From JAADHX01 sp964569385 (lineage in GTDB: Bacteria > Actinomycetota > Acidimicrobiia > Acidimicrobiales > Poriferisodalaceae): a DNA stretch of 64,000 nt. Positions 1-8,647 of the stretch are shown here, in pieces; position 1 is the first letter of the stretch; each line of letters starts with the position of its first letter. Below the pieces are notes generated by a model, which was not told the origin of the DNA, did not search any database, and was given only the letters and a program-made list of their open reading frames with translations. Made by a program: the position numbers and the translations under genes. The stretch lies in the NCBI GenBank assembly GCA_964569385.1, contig CAZMUM010000003.1, positions 1 through 64,000 of the forward strand, read 5' to 3'.

Positions 1-112
1 ATAACTGACATGACTACCTCCTAATCGAGGTAACCGCCCAACAGGGGGATGCTCAGCCCGCCGGGCATATGCAATCGCGGCCACCTCTGTTTCTGCGGTC
101 GATCGTTGGCCC

Positions 113-118
113 TAACAT
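113..118 (+). promoter_or_regulatory. -10 box (TAACAT), leaderless-type
   Basis: TAACAT lies 7 nt before the ATG at 126, and there is no Shine-Dalgarno upstream of that ATG. The spacing places the transcription start at or next to the start codon. No convincing -35 is visible. Confidence 0.4.
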
Positions 119-125
119 CGCGGTC

Positions 126-1229
126 ATGATTGGTCGCCCACGCCCCGAAGTTACCGCCGCCACCGGATACGTTCCAGGCAAAGCCAAAGAGGCAGTTCAG
201 CTTGCCACCGGCATCGCCGATGTGTTGAAGCTGGCATCCAACGAGCGCACCGCGCCGCCGAGTGAGCGGGTCGCAGGTGCCATGGCCGCAGCGGCTAAGG
301 CCACGAATCGGTACCCCGACAACCGGGCCGTATCGCTACGCAACGCACTGGCAGCCGAGCTGAGCACGACCAGCGGTACCACAATTGACATTGGGTCGAT
401 TGCTGTTAGCGCTGGGTCATCGGGTTTGCTGACGCAGCTAACGAACGCCTACGCAGGCCCAGGTCGAGAGGTCGTCTACCCATGGCCGAGCTTTGAGTAC
501 TACCCCATCCTCGCCGACCTTTCCGGGGCCAAATCCAACGTGGTGCCGCTGCGACCGGACTGGGGCTTCGACATCGACGGGCTCATCAATGCGGTTACGC
601 CAGCAACGACTCTCATGTTTGTGGCCACACCAAACAACCCAACCGGTACCGCCCTCACCAAGACCGACCTGGACAGGCTGCTTCAAGCCGTTCCAGACGA
701 CGTTATCGTGGTCATTGACGAGGCCTACCGCGAGTACGTGGTAGCCGACCTCTGGGATCCCGTCGACCTGGTGACCACCCACCCCAACGTGGTTCATCTC
801 CGCACCTTTTCCAAGGCCCATGCGCTTGCCTCGGCCCGAGTCGGATGGTGCCTCGCCCACCCCGAGGTGATCGAGTGCATCCACGCCACCCAAACCCCGT
901 TCGCCGTCACCACGATGGCGTTGGCCGGCGCCGAGGCCTCACTTGGCGAACCCGAGGCTCTGAAAGGCCACACCGGGCAGACGATAAGCGAACGCCAACG
1001 GATTGTGGCTGCGCTTCAAGCCCTGGGCTGGGCACCGCCCGAGAGCCAAGAAGGCAACTTCGTGTTCTTGCCAACCAAGAACGCAATGGACCTAGCCAGT
1101 GCGTTAGAAACCAGCGGAATCATCGCCCGTCCGTTCGCCGACACCGGAATCCGGGTAACGGTCGGAGAACCCCACGAAAACGATCGATTCCTCGACGCCC
1201 TATCGCCCTTGTCTCCCGTTGCTCCTTAG
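126..1229 (+). CDS. PLP-dependent aminotransferase, HisC-like (class I/II)
   Basis: Fold-type I aminotransferase of about 367 residues, the usual size for histidinol-phosphate aminotransferase relatives. Visible landmarks are the substrate/cofactor loop PNNPTGT, the strand VIDEAYREY carrying the PLP-contacting Asp and Tyr, and the Schiff-base lysine in TFSKAHALASARVGW, followed by the cofactor-phosphate Arg. The family transfers an amino group between an amino acid (phosphate) and 2-oxoglutarate in the cytoplasm. The ATG at 126 is preferred over the in-frame ATG at 69 because homologous sequence begins there and a TAACAT box sits 7 nt upstream. It is not in a his operon, so an aromatic or threonine-phosphate substrate is equally possible. 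Its stop overlaps the stop of the convergent peptidase gene. Confidence 0.85.
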   Translation: MIGRPRPEVTAATGYVPGKAKEAVQLATGIADVLKLASNERTAPPSERVAGAMAAAAKATNRYPDNRAVSLRNALAAELSTTSGTTIDIGSIAVSAGSSGLLTQLTNAYAGPGREVVYPWPSFEYYPILADLSGAKSNVVPLRPDWGFDIDGLINAVTPATTLMFVATPNNPTGTALTKTDLDRLLQAVPDDVIVVIDEAYREYVVADLWDPVDLVTTHPNVVHLRTFSKAHALASARVGWCLAHPEVIECIHATQTPFAVTTMALAGAEASLGEPEALKGHTGQTISERQRIVAALQALGWAPPESQEGNFVFLPTKNAMDLASALETSGIIARPFADTGIRVTVGEPHENDRFLDALSPLSPVAP

Positions 1230-2668
1230 CCTAACCCGCAGGCGTCGAAGCCATCGGTGAACCCGGTTCGAAGCTCGTCGACCACCTCGAACAAGAAGCC
1301 GTCGCTGAGGACGTCTTGATTCGACTCGACGACTCGGCTGAGTGTCAAAACTGCCTCGTCCATGTCGCCTGCCGACAACGACAAGTTGTCGGGGCTAAAT
1401 CCGTCGATGTTGCTAATTAACGGCCGAAAGGCGGCGCCAGCCAGGCACGTCTGCTGTAAGAACGCTTCGACACCGCTGTCTGGGAGACCTAGTTGGCGTT
1501 GCACCTCGGCCCCGAACTCGAGTGCCATGCCCAGACCTGTGGCGTTGTCGCCAATCTGGCTGTGCAACCCTCGCCACTCGTCGAGGTCGGCTGGTGTCAG
1601 GGCCAGGCTGGTCCAGTTGTCGACGAGCCGTCCGAATACGTCGTCGAAGTACGGGTTTACGAGCTCGATCAGCTCGACGAAGGCTAGGTTGCCGCCGGTT
1701 GCGCGATCGTTGTCGGTGAACGTAATTTCGGTCAGTTGATCGCTGAGAAAAGTGACATCGTAGAAGGCGCAGAACTCAACACCGGACTCGAATCCGTCTT
1801 GGAACGCTCGAACACGATCGAATCCGGAGCCGTGAGCGTTTGGATCGGCCGGAGACGACCCTGGCCGGTCCCTAAAGCTGATCGTGGATCCGACAGCGGC
1901 GTCGAGCGCAGCGGCGTTATCGAACGGGATGATCTGGCGATCGTCCATCCAGCGGGCGAACGCACCGGCCAAACAGTCAGCCTGCTGCTCGATAACGACC
2001 GTGGCCTGATTCAGCACACCAGCCTGGAACTGGCTGACGTGACCAAACTCGTGGGCGATGACGATGGCGGGCCCCGTCGCACCGAACCTCTCAAACAGAT
2101 CGACAAACAGATCGTCATCGTCCCAGGCGACTAACTGGCCCTCTCGACAAACCGCAGCGAAAGCGTTCTGCTCGATATCGCGAACGCTCAGCCGCGATCG
2201 ATCACAGGCCGGGAGGTCAGAATCGTTGTCGTCGACGGCCACAATCCGGTCCCGGTCGAGAGGGCGGTAAGTTCCAGAGCCAGCGAACGCAGCAAAGTTC
2301 TCACCCCAGAACGCTTCGACCAGAACCACTGTTTCTCCCCAAGCGCCAGCATCGGGGGGTTCTTCGGTAATCAGAATCGGCTCAGGAAAGTCCAATGCCG
2401 GCGTTTCCTCCACTGGGGGCATCGATGGGTCGTCCAACGATGGAACGGGTGCGGCGGGAATAGTCGATGGAGCAGGCAAGGGGTTAGCGTCGACTGGCGT
2501 CTGAGCTCCAGGGTTGTCTGCCTCAGCTCCAACCACGGGCGTTTCGGGCAGGCCTGCAGTGGCGTCGACCACGCCGCTTTCGGGGTTCACACACCCGGCC
2601 GCGAACACCGCCGTGACTACGAGCAACGAAACCAGACGGCCATGGATCAGTCCTTGCGGGGTACTCAT
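1226..2668 (-). CDS. Putative neutral zinc metallopeptidase, lipoprotein
   Basis: The N-terminus is a lipoprotein signal (hydrophobic run, then FAAGC with the lipidated Cys near residue 26), so the protein should be anchored outside the membrane. An acidic, proline-rich linker follows. The catalytic core holds HEFGH (about residues 206-210), with two zinc His and the catalytic Glu, then EQQADCLAGAFARWM, the Gln/Ala-Asp-Cys segment typical of the YpfJ-like neutral zinc peptidase family. About 480 residues, longer than YpfJ, because of the linker and a C-terminal helical part. The ATG at 2668 is favoured over upstream starts because it begins directly with the signal peptide and has TAGTTT 7 nt upstream. 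The substrate is unknown. Confidence 0.8.
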   Translation of the reverse strand: MSTPQGLIHGRLVSLLVVTAVFAAGCVNPESGVVDATAGLPETPVVGAEADNPGAQTPVDANPLPAPSTIPAAPVPSLDDPSMPPVEETPALDFPEPILITEEPPDAGAWGETVVLVEAFWGENFAAFAGSGTYRPLDRDRIVAVDDNDSDLPACDRSRLSVRDIEQNAFAAVCREGQLVAWDDDDLFVDLFERFGATGPAIVIAHEFGHVSQFQAGVLNQATVVIEQQADCLAGAFARWMDDRQIIPFDNAAALDAAVGSTISFRDRPGSSPADPNAHGSGFDRVRAFQDGFESGVEFCAFYDVTFLSDQLTEITFTDNDRATGGNLAFVELIELVNPYFDDVFGRLVDNWTSLALTPADLDEWRGLHSQIGDNATGLGMALEFGAEVQRQLGLPDSGVEAFLQQTCLAGAAFRPLISNIDGFSPDNLSLSAGDMDEAVLTLSRVVESNQDVLSDGFLFEVVDELRTGFTDGFDACGLG

Positions 2669-2675
2669 GCAGGTG

Positions 2676-2681
2676 AAACTA
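2676..2681 (-). promoter_or_regulatory. -10 box (TAGTTT), leaderless-type
   Basis: On the minus strand TAGTTT ends 7 nt before the ATG at 2668. The same hexamer with 8-nt spacing precedes the acyl-CoA dehydrogenase start at 53015. Confidence 0.4.
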
Positions 2682-2776
2682 CGTGGCGAGTCTAGGAGTT
2701 CCATCATGATCAAGAAATGACACAGCTGCTGCTCCTCAGAATGACCGAGTGAATCGTTGTCTCACCGAAGTTCGGT

Positions 2777-2782
2777 AACAAT
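2777..2782 (+). promoter_or_regulatory. Possible -10 box (AACAAT) for the S4 gene
   Basis: AACAAT within TAACAAT stands 6 nt before the ATG at 2789, and no ribosome-binding site is visible. The match to TANNNT is imperfect, so this is a weak call. Confidence 0.25.
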
Positions 2783-2788
2783 GGTCCA

Positions 2789-3172
2789 ATGGCAGCTGCC
2801 GCGGTTCGAATCGATGTCTGGTTATGGTCGGTGCGCGTCTACCGAACTAGGACAGTGGCAAAAGACGCCTGTCGGTCTGGGAAGGTGCGAATCGACGACG
2901 TTCAGGCGAAACCGGCCCAGAGGGTTCGGGCCGGCGATGTGGTTGTGGCCCGCCGCGGCCAAGACCGCTTGACCTACCGTGTGCTGCTACCGATCTCGAA
3001 ACGGGTAGGTGCCGCTGCTGCATCAGAGTGTTTCGAAGACCTCACACCTGCTGAGGATCTTGCCCCAAGCGTGTCCTCGCCCAATGTACCGATCGCCGCG
3101 GAGAGGCTGCGGGGCGAGGGTCGACCCACCAAAAGGGACCGTCGTCGCATCTCGAAATTCACCGGCAGATAG
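2789..3172 (+). CDS. RNA-binding S4 domain protein (Hsp15-like)
   Basis: A 127-residue protein with an N-terminal S4 RNA-binding domain (about residues 7-55: RIDVWLWSVRVYRTRTVA, then GKVRIDD and a VRAGDVVV strand). The basic C-terminal tail contains RPTKRDRRR, the hallmark of heat-shock protein 15 homologs, which rescue 50S subunits carrying nascent chains. Length and architecture match that family. It stands alone between unrelated genes, with its own putative promoter, and ends about 46 bp before the next gene on the same strand. The cytoplasmic ribosome-associated role is taken from the family. Confidence 0.85.
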   Translation: MAAAAVRIDVWLWSVRVYRTRTVAKDACRSGKVRIDDVQAKPAQRVRAGDVVVARRGQDRLTYRVLLPISKRVGAAAASECFEDLTPAEDLAPSVSSPNVPIAAERLRGEGRPTKRDRRRISKFTGR

Positions 3173-3206
3173 CCGAGCCCGGCTAAAGGACACAGGCAGT
3201 TACTCC

Positions 3207-3212
3207 GATAAT
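3207..3212 (+). promoter_or_regulatory. -10 box (GATAAT), leaderless-type
   Basis: GATAAT (five of six matches to TATAAT) ends 6 nt before the ATG at 3219. No Shine-Dalgarno precedes that start. Confidence 0.35.
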
Positions 3213-3218
3213 TGTTAG

Positions 3219-4253
3219 ATGTCGGCGGCATCCAGACAACCTCGCTCCGTGGTTGTCGACCTCAAATCGAGACTTATATCGATAGATCAGTACGAAGCGT
3301 CGTTGAGGCGATTCCGTACTCGCCAATCGGTTGGACCCAAATACGTCGAACTCATACACCTCGCCAGGGGCATTGATGCACCGGAGAGACTTCCGCTTCG
3401 AGGCGCGGACATGTACGAGATTGCTCTCGCACTCAACGTCCCGACGAGCTTCATCCGCCGTGACGTTCGCAACGCGATGGCCTTCCTTGCCGACGGAAAA
3501 CCCGCCAGCGGTGGCCTTGTTGGTTATATCGCCCCGGTATCTGGGCTCGCCATCGTCTCGACGTTTGCCGCTGGGGTGTACAGCCAAATAGTTGACGGGC
3601 CCGAAGCAGTAGTTACGGCCAGAACCGCAGTGGCCGACCCGCTGACAGCCGCAGAGTTTGCCGCTGCCATCGTGTCGGATTCGACGCTGAGGCTGGCGCC
3701 GGCTACCACGATCCCAAGTGCCGAAGCCACTCGGGCCCAGTTCGATTCAGCCCAGTTCGATTCAGCCCAGTTCGATTCAGCCCAGTCGGTGCTTGGCCAA
3801 GCTCGCCTCGACGGGCCAAGGCCCGAACAGGTCGGGCAGCTTGCGCTCGAACTTCTTTCCTACGATTGGCGGGCTCATTTGCCAGGATGGTCCATTGAAT
3901 TCAAACAAGGTCGCGACGGGATTCTTGGCTACGCGTTCTTCGATCAACAACGGATCGAAATTTATGTCAGACCTTCTCACGGGCCGACCGAGGTGGCAGC
4001 CACCTTGGCCCACGAGTTGGGACACGCGGTCGACGTTTCATTGTTGACTAACGACGACCGTGCTGTCTGGACAGACCTCAGGTCGATTGATGCGCCCTGG
4101 TGGCCCCGATCATCGGGCTCGGACTTCGCATCTGGCGCCGGCGACTTCGCCGAAGCGTTCGCTGCTTGGCAGGTGGGCGAGATGAGCCGTTCCGAGGTAG
4201 CGGCTCAACCGACCCCGGGTCAGCTGGCGCTGCTTGCTTCTTTGGCCACCTGA
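3219..4253 (+). CDS. Unknown protein with HExxH motif and pentapeptide expansion
   Basis: 344 residues, not assignable to a named family by eye. The first 95 residues look helical and contain a segment (DMYEIALALNVPTSFIRRDVRNA) that could be a helix-turn-helix. A hydrophobic stretch follows (about 103-121, possibly one membrane segment), then a low-complexity linker with three tandem AQFDS units (residues 173-187). The C-terminal domain has AHELGHAVD, a zinc-peptidase HExxH signature, and downstream acidic residues (FAEAFAAW) could supply a third ligand. The layout suggests a membrane- or DNA-linked metalloprotease, but this is inference. Its 3' end overlaps the convergent phosphoglycosyltransferase gene by 34 bp. 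Confidence 0.65.
   Translation: MSAASRQPRSVVVDLKSRLISIDQYEASLRRFRTRQSVGPKYVELIHLARGIDAPERLPLRGADMYEIALALNVPTSFIRRDVRNAMAFLADGKPASGGLVGYIAPVSGLAIVSTFAAGVYSQIVDGPEAVVTARTAVADPLTAAEFAAAIVSDSTLRLAPATTIPSAEATRAQFDSAQFDSAQFDSAQSVLGQARLDGPRPEQVGQLALELLSYDWRAHLPGWSIEFKQGRDGILGYAFFDQQRIEIYVRPSHGPTEVAATLAHELGHAVDVSLLTNDDRAVWTDLRSIDAPWWPRSSGSDFASGAGDFAEAFAAWQVGEMSRSEVAAQPTPGQLALLASLAT
3735..3785 (+). repeat. 15-bp in-frame tandem repeat (3.4 copies)
   Basis: Three exact copies of GCCCAGTTCGATTCA plus a partial fourth encode AQFDS-AQFDS-AQFDS-AQ. Identical copies at the DNA level imply a recent slippage expansion. Confidence 0.95.
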
Positions 4254-5845
4254 TCGAGCCTCGCGGCCGCAACCTCGGATCGACCGAGGTCGGGTTCGCG
4301 GCGATCGTCGCCCGCCACATCGGGTCCGGCTGGGGGCGGCTCTATCTCAGCAACGGCGCTATCGGTGGGGTCCTTTGCCGTGGCTGGTTGCTGCGGGCGG
4401 CGAGTGATTCCTTTGAGGAGCCTGGACAGGATTGTTTCGACAGTCTGCAAAATGATGATCAGGTCGAAGGCCACAGACCAGTTCTCGACGTAGTGGAGAT
4501 CGAGGCGTTTGTAGGCGTTGAAGTCGGGATTGTCGCGAGCTTCGACCTGCCATAGGCCGGTGATTCCGGGCCGTACGAGGTTGCGGGCATGAAGCTCTGG
4601 GTCGAATAGCGCCGCCTCGCGTGGAAGCGCCGGGCGGGGGCCAACGAGGCTCATGTCGCCGCGCAGTACGTTCCATAGTTGCGGTAGTTCGTTGAGTGAA
4701 CTGACGTCGATGAGCCGCCCGATGCGCGTGAATCGAGGGTCGTGATCCATCTTGAACAGTGGTCCGCTGCGCTCGTTGGTCTGCTTGCGGAGCTCTTCGA
4801 GCCTGGCCTCGGCATCGACGACCATCGTGCGAATCTTGATCATGTCGAATGGCTCGCCGTTACGACCGACCCGGCGTTGGCGAAAGAATGCGGGCCCTCG
4901 ATCGCTAATCTTTACCGCGATAGCCAAGAACAAGATGAGCGGCGCGGTAACAATGAGCCCAATGAGCGACAGCACGATGTCGAGCAGCCGCTTGATGGCC
5001 AGCTGCCACCACGACAATGTCAACTGCTCCAGGTAGATCATTGGCTCGTGGGCAAGCGGCTGGGCCCGCAGGCGACGGCTGGCGATGCCTTGCAGCCCCG
5101 ACGTGAGCTGTATGTGCACACCAACCGAAAGAAGTTCTCGCACGGTTCGGTTGAGAGAGGTGGTGTCTACGTCGGTTGTGGCGATAAGTACCCCGGACAC
5201 TTGGTGAGTCGTGACGTAGGCCACACACTCTCCGATTCGGCCTTGGTACAGATGGGCTAGGCCGTTTCGTTCGGCTTGGTCGGCGTCGCCGTAGACCGCC
5301 GCCACCTCAAGTCCAATCTCAGTATGGGTGGTTAGAAGGTCGCATAAACGTCTGGCTTCTTCGTTGGTGCCAACAACAACGACTTGGCGCCGATATTCGC
5401 CCGCCTCGCGGCGCGACGTAAGCCAAGCTCGATACGACGACCGTCCGATGATCAGGAAGATCACCGACAAAACGGCTCCGACGACGGCCTCTTTGGCCGC
5501 TACGTTGGTGTCGAAGATCTCGGCGCCGAGACCAGCACCGAACCCGAGCATCACCGCGGTGCGGAACACTCGGGTCATCTCGACGGCCCTGATGCTCGAC
5601 ACTCTTGCTAGGTAGAGGTCTTGTGTGGCCAACAGGATTAGCCCGCCGAGAGTCAGCAGCATCGTGATGATCGCACCCTCGGTGCTTGATCGACCAGCCG
5701 CAGGGACGCGCTGATAGAAAACTAGAGCGATTGCCCAGGCAAGAAAGATGGCTTCGGTGTCGATAAACACCAAAACCCAGCGAAGCCACAAGGATCCTGC
5801 TGGGCGCTTGGCGTTTGACAGCGCGCCAGGTCGAAGCGGAGTCAT
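4220..5845 (-). CDS. Polyprenyl phosphoglycosyltransferase (WbaP/CpsE type), EPS priming
   Basis: Initiates exopolysaccharide repeat-unit synthesis by moving a sugar-1-phosphate from a nucleotide sugar onto undecaprenyl phosphate at the inner membrane face. Four N-terminal membrane helices are followed by a Rossmann-like middle domain (VVVVGTNEEARRLCDLL) and a fifth helix. The C-terminal catalytic domain has KRLLDIVLSL, FFRQRRVGRNG, FDMIKIRTM, DPRFTRIGRLIDVSSLNE and SLVGPRP, all diagnostic. The tail after about residue 505 is a variable charged extension. The ATG at 5845 has TAACGT 7 nt upstream, while the GTG at 5890 would read through that box. The substrate sugar cannot be told. Confidence 0.92.
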   Translation of the reverse strand: MTPLRPGALSNAKRPAGSLWLRWVLVFIDTEAIFLAWAIALVFYQRVPAAGRSSTEGAIITMLLTLGGLILLATQDLYLARVSSIRAVEMTRVFRTAVMLGFGAGLGAEIFDTNVAAKEAVVGAVLSVIFLIIGRSSYRAWLTSRREAGEYRRQVVVVGTNEEARRLCDLLTTHTEIGLEVAAVYGDADQAERNGLAHLYQGRIGECVAYVTTHQVSGVLIATTDVDTTSLNRTVRELLSVGVHIQLTSGLQGIASRRLRAQPLAHEPMIYLEQLTLSWWQLAIKRLLDIVLSLIGLIVTAPLILFLAIAVKISDRGPAFFRQRRVGRNGEPFDMIKIRTMVVDAEARLEELRKQTNERSGPLFKMDHDPRFTRIGRLIDVSSLNELPQLWNVLRGDMSLVGPRPALPREAALFDPELHARNLVRPGITGLWQVEARDNPDFNAYKRLDLHYVENWSVAFDLIIILQTVETILSRLLKGITRRPQQPATAKDPTDSAVAEIEPPPAGPDVAGDDRREPDLGRSEVAAARLDQVAKEASSAS

Positions 5846-5852
5846 CGGTTGC

Positions 5853-5858
5853 ACGTTA
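5853..5858 (-). promoter_or_regulatory. -10 box (TAACGT), leaderless-type
   Basis: On the minus strand TAACGT ends 7 nt before the ATG at 5845. The same hexamer precedes the starts at 22779 and 28326. Confidence 0.4.
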
Positions 5859-5996
5859 GTTCGATTTGTAGCCTCATTGTTGGACAGCACCGTGATTCCA
5901 TCGGCACGTCTCGGTTATGTGATGAGGCCCACCACGAATGAGTCTGCCCCTTCACCCGCCGGAGGTGCAGCCGACGTTAGAACAATTGCCACTGAC

Positions 5997-6002
5997 TAGT
6001 CT
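5997..6002 (+). promoter_or_regulatory. -10 box (TAGTCT), leaderless-type
   Basis: TAGTCT ends 7 nt before the ATG at 6010, with no Shine-Dalgarno. It supports 6010 rather than 5938 as the start. Confidence 0.35.
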
Positions 6003-6009
6003 CGAATCA

Positions 6010-7218
6010 ATGACTTCCAGCGAATCTCCTCGCGTTAAACTTCTAATCGTTACTCATACCGAGGGTTCTTGGGGTGCCGAACAACGCCTCTTGGAGTTCT
6101 TGCCTGATCTGGTTTCGGCAGGTATCGCGTGCACTCTGGCAGCACCGGGTTTCGGTGAGTTCACCGAGAGCTTCATAGCGGCCGGTGGACGCGTCGAAAT
6201 CGTCGCAATGAAGGCTCGCACCGGGCTTCGAAACCGAGACGGTAGCCGTCCGGGGCCAATGACCCTACTTAGCGAATCCTGGAAGGTGATTTCGGGGATC
6301 TGGAGCCTGCGAAGGCTCGCCAGAAGTCACGATGTGCTTCAGTCGCATAGCCGTACCGCCCACCTCGACGTTGCGGTCCTTGGCCGGCTGGTGAGGCGTC
6401 CGGTGGTGCTTGACCTGCACGACGTGATCGCTGCGGGGGTCGGCCGCAAGCTCATGGTGTTCGCGGCTCGGCTCGCAACTGTCACGGTTGCGAACAGCTC
6501 ATCGACCCGGTCAGTGCTGGCCAGCCTCGACGACACGAAGGTAATCATTGTTCACCCGGCAGTAGATCTGGCCCGGTTCGAGGCAGCCAGATTCGACGCA
6601 GCCAGATTCGACGCAGCCTCGGTGCGCGCCGAAATTGGCGGCCGCGTCGGTCGTCCCTTGTTGGCGATACTTGGCCGCGTAGATCCCGAGAAACGAATTG
6701 AGGTACTGCTTCAGGCTGTCACCAAGTCAGAACGCGACGATATCGACATCGTGGTGGTTGGCGGAACAGCAGCGACCGACACCACCTATCTCGAAGCGTT
6801 GATGGCGGTTGCCGGGTCGATTGATTCGAGCACAGTGTGCTGGGCTGGCTCCCGCAGCGACATCCCTGCGGTCCTGTCGTCAGTAGATGTCGTCGTGTCG
6901 ACATGTCCCGTCGAGGCTTTCGGACGATCCCTGCTCGAGGGTCAGGCCATGGGAGTGCCGGTGATTGCTCCAGACATCACCGGTGTTCGCGACATTGTTC
7001 GCGAGGGCGAGACCGGATGGTTGTTCGAACCAGAGAATCCAACGGACCTCGCTAGGGCCCTCGATTTCGTGCTCGACCCCAGCAACGCCCAGGCTGTAGA
7101 GGCCGCCACGGTCGCGGGGTCCGACCAGGCCAAGAGTCTCGACGTGAAGTCGCAGGCTCGCCGGTGGGTTGATGTCTACGGCGTAGCTGCCGACGTAGAA
7201 CTAGGACCCGTCCGGTAG
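6010..7218 (+). CDS. Glycosyltransferase family 4 (GT-B), EPS cluster
   Basis: A roughly 402-residue cytoplasmic GT-B enzyme. The N-terminal domain starts VKLLIVTHTEGSWGAEQRLLE, the acceptor-side glycine loop. The C-terminal domain has LAILGRVDPEKRIEVLLQAV and the donor-binding SPVEAFGRSLLEGQAMGVPVIA, in which the EAFG...E pair is the EX7E motif of GT4. It probably adds one sugar to the lipid-linked repeat unit begun by the divergent priming enzyme. An expansion ARFEA-ARFDA-ARFDA interrupts the usual VDLARF...VRAEIG junction at residues 188-202. The start at 6010 gives a normal N-terminus; an ATG at 5938 would add an unlikely proline-rich leader. Confidence 0.88.
   Translation: MTSSESPRVKLLIVTHTEGSWGAEQRLLEFLPDLVSAGIACTLAAPGFGEFTESFIAAGGRVEIVAMKARTGLRNRDGSRPGPMTLLSESWKVISGIWSLRRLARSHDVLQSHSRTAHLDVAVLGRLVRRPVVLDLHDVIAAGVGRKLMVFAARLATVTVANSSSTRSVLASLDDTKVIIVHPAVDLARFEAARFDAARFDAASVRAEIGGRVGRPLLAILGRVDPEKRIEVLLQAVTKSERDDIDIVVVGGTAATDTTYLEALMAVAGSIDSSTVCWAGSRSDIPAVLSSVDVVVSTCPVEAFGRSLLEGQAMGVPVIAPDITGVRDIVREGETGWLFEPENPTDLARALDFVLDPSNAQAVEAATVAGSDQAKSLDVKSQARRWVDVYGVAADVELGPVR
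6571..6618 (+). repeat. 15-bp in-frame tandem repeat in the GT4 gene
   Basis: Units at 6571, 6586 and 6601; the second and third are identical (GCCAGATTCGACGCA) and the first is diverged. They encode ARFEA-ARFDA-ARFDA in a loop between two conserved GT4 segments. Confidence 0.92.
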
Positions 7219-7299
7219 CTACGACACTGTTGGCTACCCGACGATCACATCTCCGTGCGCTACCGTGGCCCGTTCGCGCAAAGTGGGGTGGAGCAATAA

Positions 7300-7335
7300 A
7301 TGAAACTCATCAAGGAACAAAATGGATCTTCGTGA
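7300..7335 (+). CDS. Possible 11-codon upstream ORF overlapping the BY-kinase start
   Basis: ATG at 7300, preceded by GGAG with about 7 nt spacing, encodes MKLIKEQNGSS and stops at 7335. It overlaps the ATG of the kinase gene (7322) in another frame. The Shine-Dalgarno of the kinase (AAGGA) lies inside it, so translation of one could affect the other. It may be fortuitous. Confidence 0.25.
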   Translation: MKLIKEQNGSS

Positions 7336-8644
7336 CCTAAGGCTGGCGCTCCGTCGCAACTGGGTCGTCGCGATAATAGCGTTCGACATCTGCGTGATTC
7401 TTGGTGTTCTCGCGGCGTTTGTTCCCGACTCGAGTTACACAGCTACCGGGACACTCTCGGTACAGCCTGCCACCGCCGACGGATCAGACGCAGGCCGCCA
7501 GGTCAGCTTCATCGTGCCTGTCGTGATCGAGCGGGCCGAGTCGCGCGTCCTGAGAACCGAACTTCGCGAATCGTTTCCCGCCGAAATCGCCGATCTCTCG
7601 GTGTCGGTGTCGGTGACCGCGCAGGCCTCGGTCCTCAAGATCGGCGTTACCACTACCTCACCTCAGGGGTCTCAGGTCTGGGCCAATGCCATCTCCGAAG
7701 CAATGATCGCCGATTCGGGCGTTTCGGGGCTTGTCGACATAGCAATGATCGATCCAGCCATCGTGCCCAAGAGCGCCGTATCGCCGCGGCCGTTACCGAT
7801 CATGATTGCGGCCACCGTGCTCGGCCTGATAGCTGCGGTGTTCGCGGCCGTCATTATCGGACGGGTTCGCGACGCGTTCGACAGCGCCGAGACAATCCGC
7901 CAACGGCTAGGTACCAACGTCATAGGCGAGCTTCCGAGGCTCCGATCGCTCAGACGCAATGATCGCGCTCTTGTCGACATCCTCGAAGAGGGCACCACGG
8001 TGCTTTCGGAATCGTTTAAGAGTCTCCGAGCAAACCTTGAGATCCGCATAGCGGCAGAGCAGCCTCGAGCTATTGCCGTGAGTTCGTACCAGATGGGCGA
8101 AGGCAAGACGTCAGTCGCTGCGGGCGTTGGGTGGGCGCTGGCATCGGTGGGCCATACCGTCATCGCTATCGACGCCGATCTGCGTCGACCAGCGCTTCAC
8201 CATCGATTGGGCGGCACCATGGGTCGCGGCCTCGCCGATTTGGCTGGCCACGATATCAACGAACTCTTGCGCCCAACAGTTGCCCGCGGTTTACGGTTTT
8301 TGCCCGCAGGCCTGCCCGACCGGTCACCGGCCGACGTTGTTGCTGTCAACCTCCCCAGTGCCATCGACAAGGCTCGCCTTGAGGCCAGCGTCGTGATTGT
8401 CGATGCGCCGCCGCTCGAAATGGTCGCCGAGACCCGTCAGGTAATCAGCACCGCAGGCCACGTCATCTTGGTCGTGGACGCCGGGTCGGTGAACTTGCCA
8501 GAGTTGGCTAACGCAGTGGCCGAACTTCGCGAACAGGGCGCAGAGCTCTTGGGTGTTGTGATCAACCGGGTTCGCAGACGCTGGTGGACGAGGTCCTATG
8601 ACTACTACAGCTTTGCGTCGAACACGCAGGGCTTAGGAGATTGA
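7322..8644 (+). CDS. Wzz/BY-kinase: polysaccharide co-polymerase tyrosine autokinase
   Basis: A 440-residue fusion that controls chain length and export of exopolysaccharide. Membrane helices at about 15-33 and 159-182 flank a short extracytoplasmic Wzz-type domain. The cytoplasmic kinase has Walker A GEGKTSVAAG (about 259), Walker A' VIAIDADLRRPALH (about 280) and Walker B VVIVDAPPLE (about 358), and ends with a tyrosine cluster (SYDYYSF) that is the expected autophosphorylation site. A good Shine-Dalgarno (AAGGA, 5 nt before ATG) sets the start. It is followed 3 bp later by the polymerase/ligase gene, so the two are co-transcribed. Single-chain architecture is typical of Gram-negatives and many actinobacteria. 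Confidence 0.92.
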   Translation: MDLRDLRLALRRNWVVAIIAFDICVILGVLAAFVPDSSYTATGTLSVQPATADGSDAGRQVSFIVPVVIERAESRVLRTELRESFPAEIADLSVSVSVTAQASVLKIGVTTTSPQGSQVWANAISEAMIADSGVSGLVDIAMIDPAIVPKSAVSPRPLPIMIAATVLGLIAAVFAAVIIGRVRDAFDSAETIRQRLGTNVIGELPRLRSLRRNDRALVDILEEGTTVLSESFKSLRANLEIRIAAEQPRAIAVSSYQMGEGKTSVAAGVGWALASVGHTVIAIDADLRRPALHHRLGGTMGRGLADLAGHDINELLRPTVARGLRFLPAGLPDRSPADVVAVNLPSAIDKARLEASVVIVDAPPLEMVAETRQVISTAGHVILVVDAGSVNLPELANAVAELREQGAELLGVVINRVRRRWWTRSYDYYSFASNTQGLGD

Positions 8645-8647
8645 CAG

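Noticed and set aside
2795..2815. GGTTCGAATC as a tRNA T-arm
   Set aside because: No acceptor stem, anticodon arm or D-arm around it; it is inside the S4-domain coding sequence.
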